A program made the translations under genes and the position numbers. Shown one piece after another: positions 43,679-51,320 of a DNA stretch of 64,000 bases (position 1 is its first letter; each line of letters starts with the position of its first letter). This DNA comes from Pseudomonadota bacterium (GTDB taxonomy: Bacteria > Chloroflexota > UBA5177): the NCBI GenBank assembly GCA_021324655.1, contig JAJPIP010000035.1, forward strand, positions 194,438 to 258,437, given 5' to 3'. Under the pieces are notes generated by a model. The model did not search any database. It had not been told where the DNA came from and saw only the letters and a list, made by a program, of their open reading frames with translations.

Positions 43679-44907
43679 GAGCGCGCCTCCGGCAGCCAGA
43701 GAGCGGCACGCTCCGGCTGGATGGTCTCGGCGACCAGCGCCAGAATATCGTCCGTCAGGTGGTCGAGATCGACCTCATCACGGAGATGTCTGTTAAAGGC
43801 GGCCAGAATCTGCGCGGCGTCGTATTTCCGGCGGTAGAAGCGGCGATCGATGAACCCCTGGAGGCGGTGCCGCCAGGGATTGAACAGCGCGGCCAGGGCC
43901 AGCGTCGAGATCGCGATGGCAAGGTCCGAGGTCTGGCCAGTGAGGACACGGAAGAGCGCCTGCAGGGCAATGACGCTCCCGAGATAGAAGGCGGCGAGGG
44001 AGACCGTCAGGGAGCCGTAGACCAGGGTCCGGTTGACAAGAGCGTCGATGTCGTAGAGCCGGTGATGCAAGATGGCGACGGCGATGGTCAGCGGCATCAC
44101 CGCGCCGCAGAGGGAGAAGATGGTGTCTTCCGCCATGGTGAGCAGCGGGTTGCCGGCCGGGATGGACTCGGCAATGACCAGGATGGCAGCGTTGATGGAG
44201 AAGGTAACGGCCAACCCAAAGACGACCCATTTGGTCTGCTGGCGCTCCACTGGGCCCGAGACGGCGCGATACCGGTAAATCTGCGCACCCACGCCGATCA
44301 GGAGCAACGCCAGCTCGGCAGCCAGACTGACCTGGTTGTTCTCGGGCTCCAGCACACCACCCGGATAGAGGAAGGCAATAGCGTAACCGACGGCGGCGAG
44401 CGCGGCGAGGAAGCGCGTCCAGCGCGGCACGAACCGGCCATCGGGAAAGATGTAGAAGAAGATGGTCAGCGAGGCCAGGGCGAGCGCATCGAGCAGGCCA
44501 ACCGGCTCACGCCAGAAGGGATGAGCACCGGCCAGCGCATCGGGCAGGTTGGTGCCGAGGGCGCCGTAGGCGACGAGCATGACCGCGACGAAGAGGATGC
44601 CGCCGGTACGGACCCGCCAGGCGAGGAGGGCACCAAGGGCGAAGGAGACGAGGGAGGCGCCGACCTCGACGGCGATGGTGTAGGCGGCGTAGACGTGCAG
44701 CGACAATCCCATGCCGTGCAGGTCACGGACGAGGTGCCTCGGAAGCGGCGAGCCGAATTGCCCGCAGGCCCCACCCGCGTGGCAGACCATCTGCAACGCC
44801 GCAAACCGCGCCGGAATCCCGGCCACCGAGAGTCCCACAGCCAGCAGGGCCACGGCGACCCAGATGGAGCGGCCCACCAGCAGGGATCTTTGCCGTCGAC
44901 GCATCAT
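43675..44907 (-). CDS. Membrane sensor paralogue 8 (class A with loop cysteines)
   Basis: 410 residues from the ATG at 44907, which overlaps the stop of the RAYT gene by four bases; a longer start at 44949 would lie inside that gene. The loop pair is C42-x5-C48 (VCHAGGACGQ), then LHGMGLSLHVYAAYTIAV. YIFPDGRFVPRWTRF and YRYRAVSGPVERQQTKWVVF are present. The end is DEVDLDHLTDDILALVAETI, QPERAALWLPEARS. Its expression may depend on readthrough from the transposase gene. Confidence 0.88.
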   Translation of the reverse strand: MMRRRQRSLLVGRSIWVAVALLAVGLSVAGIPARFAALQMVCHAGGACGQFGSPLPRHLVRDLHGMGLSLHVYAAYTIAVEVGASLVSFALGALLAWRVRTGGILFVAVMLVAYGALGTNLPDALAGAHPFWREPVGLLDALALASLTIFFYIFPDGRFVPRWTRFLAALAAVGYAIAFLYPGGVLEPENNQVSLAAELALLLIGVGAQIYRYRAVSGPVERQQTKWVVFGLAVTFSINAAILVIAESIPAGNPLLTMAEDTIFSLCGAVMPLTIAVAILHHRLYDIDALVNRTLVYGSLTVSLAAFYLGSVIALQALFRVLTGQTSDLAIAISTLALAALFNPWRHRLQGFIDRRFYRRKYDAAQILAAFNRHLRDEVDLDHLTDDILALVAETIQPERAALWLPEARS

Positions 44908-45443
44908 CGCGCTGGTCTCCGATCCGGATTCTCGCGGTCGAGCTGCCACTGCAGTGGATTGTTGGCGATGTAGGTGCGAATCGCCTCCAGATCGCGCTCA
45001 TTCCGAATGACGTGCTCGTGGAAACGGTGCTGCCAGAGCCGGCCCGGGTAGGGGGGCCAACCCACCGTCCTGACGCCCGGACCGTAGAGATGCGCGGTGT
45101 AGGTCTTGAATCGCTGTATGACGGTCGACAGAGAGAGCCCATGTTGGTTCGGTTGCCGGCTCGCCACAGGATCGAACAGCACGAGGATGCCGTGGAGGTG
45201 ATTGGGCATGACGATGTAGGCGTCGACCGAGACACCGGGATAATGATCGCCCAGCCCGCCCCACACGTCCGCGACCATCGCGCCGGCGGGTGACAGGTGG
45301 GCTTCACCCTCGACGATGGATCCTAAGAGGGGAAGGCGCTGCTCGATGCACAGGGTGACGAAGTAGGCGCCGGGCTGCGAATAATCGTATCCGCGCAGGC
45401 GAGTCGATCGTCGTGACGGGTAGGACGATGTGGGACGAGACAC
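44904..45443 (-). mobile_element. REP-associated tyrosine transposase (RAYT, TnpA_REP / Y1 family)
   Basis: 179 residues from a probable GTG at 45443; the frame is open further upstream but that part is low-complexity and unlike the family. The start RRSTRLRGYDYSQPGAYFVT is the usual RAYT N-terminus, and VMPNHLHGILVLFD holds the HUH metal-binding histidines. The catalytic Tyr should lie in the helix around WQHRFHEHVIRN and beyond; I cannot place it surely (RRFRTYIANNP-type tail: AIRTYIANNPLQW). RAYTs nick single-stranded REP palindromes and are thought to spread them. It splits the sensor array into runs of three and eight, and its stop is coupled to paralogue 8. Confidence 0.88.
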
Positions 45444-45511
45444 CGAAGAACCGCCCCGATAGCCACTTTCACGTGGACGTTCACGCGTACGTGGACGTTC
45501 GTGCGTATCGG

Positions 45512-45692
45512 TAGGGACTGTAGCTCCGTCTCTGTCCTCCTGGAGGCCAATCTCCCCTCCACGTCGTTGCTGGGCGCCATGACCCTCGGACCCTGGCCAT
45601 CCCGCGTCTCTCCCGAGAGGGCTTGGCGCCCAGCGACTGGCCTGTCCCGAGGATTGTGGCGGGGCGGACAGAGACGGAGCTACAGTCCCTAC
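45512..45692. repeat. 181-bp element with 27-bp perfect terminal inverted repeats
   Basis: The 27 bases at 45512-45538 (starting GTAGGGACTGTAG) are the exact reverse complement of 45666-45692 (ending CTACAGTCCCTAC). Inside, a second imperfect arm pair (GTTGCTGGGCGCCA near 45567-45580, TGGCGCCCAGC near 45624-45634) extends the hairpin. The outer GTAG is the tetranucleotide that RAYT enzymes are known to recognise beside REP palindromes. It lies just upstream of the RAYT gene, in the 305-base gap after paralogue 9. A 12-base direct repeat ACGTGGACGTTC (45471-45482, 45490-45501) is next to it. Confidence 0.8.
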
Positions 45693-45748
45693 GTCGATGG
45701 TTGGGGACGCACTGAGTGACGATGTCCGAGGAATGATGATCCGGCTCA

Positions 45749-46876
45749 TCACCGCTCCTCGCGTGGCAGCCAGAGGGCGAGCGCGGCAGGCTGCATGGTC
45801 TGGACGATCACCGCGAGCATTTCCTCTTGCAGATGATCCAGATTGACTTCGTCACGTAGTGCCGCCTGGAAGGCGGAGAGAATGCGAGCAGCATCGTATT
45901 TCCGCCGATAGAAGCGGTGATCGATGAACGTCTGCAGGCGACCGCGCCAGGGATTGAAGAGAGCGGCGATGGCGAGGGTGACGACGGCGACAGCGAGGTC
46001 AGACGACTGCCCCGTGACCGTCCGCAAGAGAGCCTCCAGACCGATCACGCCGCCGATGTAGAGAGCACCAAGTGACAGCGTGAGCGAGCCATAGACCAGC
46101 GTCCGGTTGATGATGAGGTCGATATCGTACAGCCGGTAGCGCAGGATGGCAGCGCCGATGGTGAGCGGCAGCAGGGAGAGGGCGATCGACCCCAACGTGC
46201 CAAGGGGACCGTTCCAGCCGGAGAAGATGGCGATGGTGGTGAGCGTGAGGGCAAGTGAGGTCCCATAGACAAAGAGCTTGATCTGCTGGCGTTCGATGCC
46301 GTATGTCCGGCGAAGCCGCAGCAGGGCGTAGAGCACGGAAGCCGGGAGAGCGCCGATGGCGAGGACGCCGGGAACCGCGCTCACGGCATCGGGGACACGG
46401 ACGATGCCGAGCGGGTTGGCGACGTGGGGGACATTGCTGGGGCCGGGCGTCACCATCTGGATGAGACAGGTGACCACAATGCCGGCCGTTCCGGCCCAGA
46501 ACACCGGCCGCCAGCGACGCCCGAGCGTTCCAGAGGGGAACAGCATGGTGAGCCAGAAGAAGAGCAGAAGGTTCACCATGTACAGCCAGATGGACAGGGA
46601 GGCCAGCGGCGCGAGGCCCGGGAGGTGATGGCGGTGGACGTAGGCGCCGATGTACTGGGCCGTAATCGAGATTTCCCAGCTAGGACCTATGGCGGCGAGG
46701 ATCCAGGCGATCGGCTGCATCGGATACTGGAAGATGATGAAGGCGCCGACGAGCGCGAACGAGGTGCCGGCAATCTCGTAGGCGACGACGTCGGGGGGTG
46801 AGACGAGGATACCAAGGACGGCAGCTACGACGGTGACGATCGTAATGAGGGAGACCAGCAGGCGCTGCCGGTTCAT
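45749..46876 (-). CDS. Membrane sensor paralogue 9 (class B)
   Basis: 375 residues, the shortest member, from the ATG at 46876 that overlaps the stop of paralogue 10 (ATGA). Class B features: GTSFALVGAFIIFQYPMQPI with AWILAAIG, MLFPSGTLGRRWRPV, NPLGIVRVPDAV and LLRLRRTYGIERQQIKLFVY. The end is DEVNLDHLQEEMLAVIVQTM, QPAALALWLPREER. The gap after it contains the inverted-repeat element and the RAYT gene. Confidence 0.88.
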   Translation of the reverse strand: MNRQRLLVSLITIVTVVAAVLGILVSPPDVVAYEIAGTSFALVGAFIIFQYPMQPIAWILAAIGPSWEISITAQYIGAYVHRHHLPGLAPLASLSIWLYMVNLLLFFWLTMLFPSGTLGRRWRPVFWAGTAGIVVTCLIQMVTPGPSNVPHVANPLGIVRVPDAVSAVPGVLAIGALPASVLYALLRLRRTYGIERQQIKLFVYGTSLALTLTTIAIFSGWNGPLGTLGSIALSLLPLTIGAAILRYRLYDIDLIINRTLVYGSLTLSLGALYIGGVIGLEALLRTVTGQSSDLAVAVVTLAIAALFNPWRGRLQTFIDHRFYRRKYDAARILSAFQAALRDEVNLDHLQEEMLAVIVQTMQPAALALWLPREER

Positions 46877-48171
46877 TGCGTCCCCTCCGTCAGCCAGAGG
46901 GCAACGGCCTGGGGCTGAAGCGTCTCTTCGACGGTCAGCAGGAGGTCCTCGCTGAGCCGATCCAGATCGACCTCGTCCCGCAGGCGACTCGTCAGAGCGG
47001 CCAGCGTGCGGGCCGCGTCGTACTTGCGGCGGTAGAAGCGGCGGTCGATGAAGGCCTGCAGCCGCCGGCGCCAGGGGTTGAAGATTGCGGCAACGGCCAG
47101 GGTCGCAATGGCGACGGCGAGACCAGACGACTGCCCCGTGATGGTGCGGAAAAGGGCCTGTAAGACGATCACTCCGCCGATATAGAGGCCGGCGAGGGTC
47201 ACGGTGAGAGAGCCGTAGACCAGGGTCCGGTTGATAAGGATATCGATCTCCCAGAGGCGGTAGCGCAGGATGGCGACGCCAAAGGAGACCGGCAGGAAGC
47301 TGAGGGCAAGGGACGCAATGGTGCCGCCAACCAGCGCCAGGAGCACGCGGCGTTCCGGGTGGGCAGCGAAGCCGGGGATCACGATCTGGATAAGCCACAT
47401 GGAGAGGTAGACCGCGAGTGCCACAAGGAGTCCGAAGACGACCCACTTCGTCTGCTCACGCTGGGACGCATCCGACAGACGGCGGTAACGGTAGATGGGA
47501 GCGAGGAAGATGGCGGCAAACGCCGGAATCTGAAGAATACCCGTGAGCCAGGGAAGATTGTGAAGGGGCAGAACCTGCGAGACGATGGCGGCAGCGACCA
47601 ACCAGCCCACCCAGGGCGGGGCAAAGCGGCCGTCCGGGAAGAGCAGCGGAATCAGGAACAGAAGGTAATACGAGAAGTTCGAGGCGACCGTGTAGATCGC
47701 GACCGGGACCGCCAGTTGGGGGTGGGCATGGACCAGAGCAGGGCCGCCGGCGTAGGCATTGATGATTCCGGCACCCAGGGTGATGAACATGTACGAGACC
47801 AGGACCGCGATAACCTCACGCGAGCGACGCAAAAAGATCACGAGGCCGACGATGTACATGGTCCCCGTCATCACGTAGAGACCGCCAATCGAAACGACGG
47901 CGTACACGGTGGGAGAGAGGTGGAGACGATGCAGGCCAAGCGCCCACTGAGCAGGCCGCATCGAGAACATGCCGGTGGTGTTATGGAGCTGGAGAGCGGC
48001 GTGGTAGAGGGGCGGGGTCTCCACAACCCACAGGAGGATCGAGGCGACGGCGAGCGCGGTGAGCACAACACGGACCGCCGGCTGCAGCAGCGTCGGGATG
48101 GCGAGAGGGGGGAGGGCCACTGGCGAGTCGACCGCTGTCATCGGGGTGCGTCGGAGGAAAGAGGACATCAT
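46873..48171 (-). CDS. Membrane sensor paralogue 10 (class A, no loop cysteines)
   Basis: 432 residues from the first of two ATGs at 48171, overlapping the stop of paralogue 11. The N-terminus has an extra ~30 residues before the first helix. The first loop (LHNTTGMFSMRPAQWALGLH, RLHLSPTVYAVVSIGG) closely resembles paralogue 5. LLFPDGRFAPPWVGW and YRYRRLSDASQREQTKWVVF follow. The end is DEVDLDRLSEDLLLTVEETL, QPQAVALWLTEGTQ. Confidence 0.88.
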   Translation of the reverse strand: MMSSFLRRTPMTAVDSPVALPPLAIPTLLQPAVRVVLTALAVASILLWVVETPPLYHAALQLHNTTGMFSMRPAQWALGLHRLHLSPTVYAVVSIGGLYVMTGTMYIVGLVIFLRRSREVIAVLVSYMFITLGAGIINAYAGGPALVHAHPQLAVPVAIYTVASNFSYYLLFLIPLLFPDGRFAPPWVGWLVAAAIVSQVLPLHNLPWLTGILQIPAFAAIFLAPIYRYRRLSDASQREQTKWVVFGLLVALAVYLSMWLIQIVIPGFAAHPERRVLLALVGGTIASLALSFLPVSFGVAILRYRLWEIDILINRTLVYGSLTVTLAGLYIGGVIVLQALFRTITGQSSGLAVAIATLAVAAIFNPWRRRLQAFIDRRFYRRKYDAARTLAALTSRLRDEVDLDRLSEDLLLTVEETLQPQAVALWLTEGTQ

Positions 48172-49472
48172 GCCGTTCCTCCTGACTCGCGCAGCCACAA
48201 CGCAATTGATGCCGGCTGCATGGTGTCGTAAGCAACCGCGAGGAGATCGGTGCCGAGCTGGTCGAGATCGACCTCGTCCCGCAACCTCGCATTGAACGCG
48301 GCCAGCGTGCGAGTGGCGTCGTATTTCCGCCGATAGAAGCGGCGATCGATGAAGGCTTGCAGGCGATGTCGCCAGGGATTGAAGAGGGCGGCCACGGCGA
48401 GGGTTGCGATGGCGATCGCCAGGTCGGAGGACTGGCCGGTGATCGTGCGGGCCAGCGCCTGGAGGGCGATAACGCCACCAATGTAGAGCGCGGCGAGCGT
48501 GACGGTGAGCGACCCGTAGACCAGGGTGCGATTGATGAGGACGTCGATGTCGTAGAGACGGTAGCGGAGGATAGCGACCGCAAACGACAGCGGAAGGACC
48601 AACAACACACCGTAAAAGAGGAACAGACCAATCAGCGTGAAGATCGGGGAATTCGCCCAGGACTCGGCCGACTGCGGCATGAGGCGTCCAGCCACCCCAA
48701 TAAGGATCGCCAGCCCCCCGAACGTGGCGGCGAATCCCCAGACAACCCACTTCGTTTGTCGGCGCTGGATCGGTCCGGATACAGAGCGGTACCGGTAGAT
48801 CTGGGCCGCTATGACGCTGGCGAAGAGCAGCATGATGAGGATCGTGAAGAAAGGGGTGGAGGTCGATTGAAAACGGGTCACGGACGCCGGGCTATTGAAT
48901 CCCCAACTCGCGCGAGAGAAGAAGCCGATCTGCACCAGCAGAAACCAGGCGACAGCGGTGAAGCGCGTCCACCGAGGGACGAAGCGCCCGTCAGGGAACA
49001 GATAGAAGAAGATAAAGAGGGACGACCACCCAAGCGCGGCCATGAACGTCCGTGGCCACCAGGCGAGGGGCGAGGCCAGGGACGCCGACACGATCGGATC
49101 ACTGAAGGCGGAGGCAAAGGCCACGATCGTGAAGGCGCCGAAGAGCGCCATCGGCTCATCCGGCCGGCGCCAGATCATCACGATGCCGATCAGGTAGATC
49201 CCGAGGATGAGGACCGATTCGACCGCGATGTAGGCGCTCGCATAGAGGTGAAGAGAGATCCCGGCAGCCAGAAGTTGATGCCCCAGCTGAGGCGTCGGTT
49301 GCCAGCGATAGCAGGACGAACCGGCACAGGGGGTTGCCACTTCCCGAACCATGACCGGAATCCCACTGACAAACAGCACCAGAATGAGGCCGAACGCGGC
49401 AATAACGCCGGCTCGCACCGCACTCAGCCATCGGTCATCCAGGCGTGAGCGTCCCACCTGCTCACGCGCCAT
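48168..49472 (-). CDS. Membrane sensor paralogue 11 (class A with loop cysteines), first gene of the array
   Basis: 434 residues from the ATG at 49472, chosen over a GTG at 49484 because AGGTGGGG lies just before it. The loop pair is C49-x4-C54 (TPCAGSSCYRW), then LLAAGISLHLYASAYIAV. YLFPDGRFVPRWTRF and YRYRSVSGPIQRRQTKWVVW are present. The end is DEVDLDQLGTDLLAVAYDTM, QPASIALWLRESGGTA. As the first gene of the array it should follow the main promoter. Confidence 0.88.
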   Translation of the reverse strand: MAREQVGRSRLDDRWLSAVRAGVIAAFGLILVLFVSGIPVMVREVATPCAGSSCYRWQPTPQLGHQLLAAGISLHLYASAYIAVESVLILGIYLIGIVMIWRRPDEPMALFGAFTIVAFASAFSDPIVSASLASPLAWWPRTFMAALGWSSLFIFFYLFPDGRFVPRWTRFTAVAWFLLVQIGFFSRASWGFNSPASVTRFQSTSTPFFTILIMLLFASVIAAQIYRYRSVSGPIQRRQTKWVVWGFAATFGGLAILIGVAGRLMPQSAESWANSPIFTLIGLFLFYGVLLVLPLSFAVAILRYRLYDIDVLINRTLVYGSLTVTLAALYIGGVIALQALARTITGQSSDLAIAIATLAVAALFNPWRHRLQAFIDRRFYRRKYDATRTLAAFNARLRDEVDLDQLGTDLLAVAYDTMQPASIALWLRESGGTA

Positions 49473-49594
49473 CGCCCACCCCACCTGGTACAGGCTCGGA
49501 TGGGCGAAGCCAGAGGATCCGCACCCACTGGCTCCCGTCCCGCCTCTCGCTCGACATTCCCCGTTCCCCTGTTTGTGCGCGTCTACGGTCTGTC

Positions 49595-49623
49595 AACGTA
49601 ACACCTGGAACCGTGAACGTCAA
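49595..49623 (-). promoter_or_regulatory. Candidate promoter of the sensor array
   Basis: On the minus strand TTGACG (49623-49618) is followed after 17 bases by TACGTT (49600-49595), a fair sigma-70-type pair. It lies about 120 bases before the start of paralogue 11. A perfect TTGACA (49596-49591) overlaps it but has no good partner. The rest of the 278-base gap to the MFS gene shows only the repeat at 49690. Confidence 0.35.
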
Positions 49624-49689
49624 GACGTGTTGATACGCAATCAAGGCGCGACCGTCATCGCACGCATGGTAGACCCGGACCGTTCCGGG

Positions 49690-49710
49690 AACGTTACGGC
49701 GACCATTACG
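49690..49710. promoter_or_regulatory. Direct repeat matching the site before the phosphatase-kinase gene
   Basis: AACGTTACGGC at 49690-49700 is identical to 35085-35095; 12 bases on, ACCATTACG (49702-49710) is a degenerate second copy, giving the same 12-base period. It is 67-90 bases upstream of the candidate array promoter, an activator-like position. It is also 41-61 bases before the divergent MFS gene, so it could serve that gene instead. Confidence 0.4.
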
Positions 49711-49750
49711 ACGAGGGTTCGGGAGGGGGCTAGAGTGGGAGGGGAAGGGG

Positions 49751-50989
49751 ATGCCCATGGAGAGATGGCAGCACACGCTGCTGGCGACGGCGATTGCTCA
49801 GACTTTCTCTATCCTCGGCTTCGCCTTCGTCATCCCGTTCCTGCCGCTCTATCTCCAGCAGCTCGGCATTCACGGGACGGCCCATGTCACCTTCTGGGCG
49901 GCGTTGCTGGCGGCGAGCAGCGCGATCGGGATGGTCTTCGCCTCACCGGTCTGGGGGGTGCTGGCTGACCGTTACGGACGGAAACCGATGGTGATGCGCG
50001 CCGCCTTCAGCGCGGCACTGCTGATCGGTCTCATGGGCCTGGTCACGAACGTCTACCAGCTCTTGGTGCTGCGGCTTCTGCAAGGTGTCTTTACCGGGAC
50101 GGTGAGCGCGTCGCAGGCGCTGGTTGCCTCGCAAACCCCGAGCCGCCGCCTCGGATTCGCGCTGGGCGTTATGCAGACCGCCGTCTTTGTCGGCAATTCC
50201 GCCGGACCCTTGATCGGCGGAGTCGTGGCGGAGGCGGTCGGCTTTCGCCTCTCCTTCGGGGTGGCCGCCGGGCTGCTCTTTACCTGCGGCGCCGTTGTTC
50301 TGGTCTTCGTGCATGAGGAGAAGCCCGCCGCTCCCACTGCACAGCGTCCCAGGATTCTCGCCGGGATGCTCGACGTGCTCCAGCTGCCGGCGTTGCTCAG
50401 CATGATCGCGGCGCTGTTCGTGGTGCAGTTCGCGATCACGCAGGTCTACCCCATCCTGCCGCAGTTCGTGCAGATCCTCCAGGGACATGCCGGGCACACC
50501 GCCATCGCGACCGGTGTCATTCTGGCGGGTGCGGGCGCGGCCGGCGCCCTCTCGGCCACCACGGTCGGCTGGTTCTCCGACCGCATCGGGCACAAGAGGC
50601 TGCTGGTTGGCGCCGCGTCCCTGGCCTGCCTGATTTCGATCCCCCAGGCGTTCGTGATGCAAACGTGGCAGCTCGGCGCCCTGCGGGTGGCCGACGGCCT
50701 GGCCCTGGGCGCCATGCTTCCCTCTGCCAGCGCCCTGCTGGCGAGCCTCGTCCCGTCGGAGAAACGCGGGGCGGCGTACGGACTTGCTGCCAGCGCCAAT
50801 GCGGTCGGCATCGCCGCCGGCCCGCTGGTCTCCGCAGCCGTGGTCGCGGCGACCGGTATCCGCGATGTCTTTTTCACGGCGGCCCTTCTGCTGGCCACCA
50901 TTGCCGTCTGGGTGGGCTTCCACGTCCACCCGGAGCTGGCGGTGACCGCAGTAACGGCCGAGCCGGCGGCGAAGGAAGAAAGCGCCTGA
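49751..50989 (+). CDS. MFS transporter (multidrug-efflux type)
   Basis: 412 residues, twelve hydrophobic segments. The loop between helices 2 and 3 has GVLADRYGRKPMV, the MFS motif A, and the counterpart in the second half is WFSDRIGHKRLLV. GVMQTAVFVGNSAGPLIGG is a motif C-like sequence, typical of proton antiporters (12-TMS drug exporters). A purine-rich GGGAGGGGAAGGGG precedes the ATG. It diverges from the sensor array and converges on copZ with 3 bases between the stops. Confidence 0.9.
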   Translation: MPMERWQHTLLATAIAQTFSILGFAFVIPFLPLYLQQLGIHGTAHVTFWAALLAASSAIGMVFASPVWGVLADRYGRKPMVMRAAFSAALLIGLMGLVTNVYQLLVLRLLQGVFTGTVSASQALVASQTPSRRLGFALGVMQTAVFVGNSAGPLIGGVVAEAVGFRLSFGVAAGLLFTCGAVVLVFVHEEKPAAPTAQRPRILAGMLDVLQLPALLSMIAALFVVQFAITQVYPILPQFVQILQGHAGHTAIATGVILAGAGAAGALSATTVGWFSDRIGHKRLLVGAASLACLISIPQAFVMQTWQLGALRVADGLALGAMLPSASALLASLVPSEKRGAAYGLAASANAVGIAAGPLVSAAVVAATGIRDVFFTAALLLATIAVWVGFHVHPELAVTAVTAEPAAKEESA

Positions 50990-50992
50990 CGC

Positions 50993-51202
50993 TTACTGCC
51001 CGGCCGGGTAGCCTTCCTCGTCGAGTCGCGTGATGATCGCCGTCTCCGACGTCTGGTCGGGATCATAGTTCACGACCACCCGCTTGCTGGGGACGTCGAC
51101 GGCGACCGATGTCACGCCGGGCATGGTGCCGATCTCGCGTTCGATCGTGGCGCGGCAGTGCTCACAGGAGATGTCGGGAGCGGTCAGGCTGATGGTCTGC
51201 AT
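50993..51202 (-). CDS. copZ: Copper chaperone (heavy-metal-associated domain)
   Basis: A 69-residue single HMA domain, ATG at 51202 after GGAGG. The metal-binding motif is PDISCEHCRATI, with the two Cys at about 13 and 16. The middle (GVTSVAVDVPSKRVVVNYDP) gives the ferredoxin-like fold. It would hand Cu(I) to the N-terminal domain of the ATPase encoded upstream. The 118 bases between this gene and copA contain no other feature I can see. Confidence 0.9.
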   Translation of the reverse strand: MQTISLTAPDISCEHCRATIEREIGTMPGVTSVAVDVPSKRVVVNYDPDQTSETAIITRLDEEGYPAGQ

Positions 51203-51320
51203 GGGATACCTCCGAGGGATAGGGTTGGGATTCGCGCTATCAGGGCGGATCGTTGTGGCGAGCGTGGTGAGGGCACGCACAGGGCGTGTGGCGACAGGGC
51301 CGCGGGACAGGTCGGCGCCG

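Larger units (their letters stand above)
35123..49472 (-). other. Tandem array of eleven ComP-like membrane sensors lacking an output domain
   Basis: Eleven paralogues of 375-434 residues, all on the minus strand, numbered here 1 (35123) to 11 (49472). Shared plan: N-terminal helices, a LFPxGR..(P)RW loop, R-rich loop with QRQQTKW (or ERQQLKW), then LP(I/L)S...AILRxRLxDID.LINRTLVYGSLT, two more helices, TGQ.SDLAIA..TLAVAALFNPWR, the cytoplasmic linker RRFYRRKYDAARTL, and a C-terminus LRDEVDLD.L..D....ETMQPA...LWL. The DID.LINR region recalls Bacillus ComP-type sensor kinases. All stop where a GAF domain would begin: none has a kinase, phosphatase or cyclase domain. Most stops overlap the next start (ATGA or TGATG), so two runs (11-9 and 8-1) are polycistronic. 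Confidence 0.9.

Noticed and set aside
43759..44973. Long plus-strand frames opposite the sensor array
   Set aside because: Highly charged, low-complexity translations with no membrane or domain pattern; shadows of the sensors.
45444..45752. Long N-terminus of the RAYT gene
   Set aside because: It runs through the inverted-repeat element and direct repeats and is unlike any RAYT; the family starts at about 45443.
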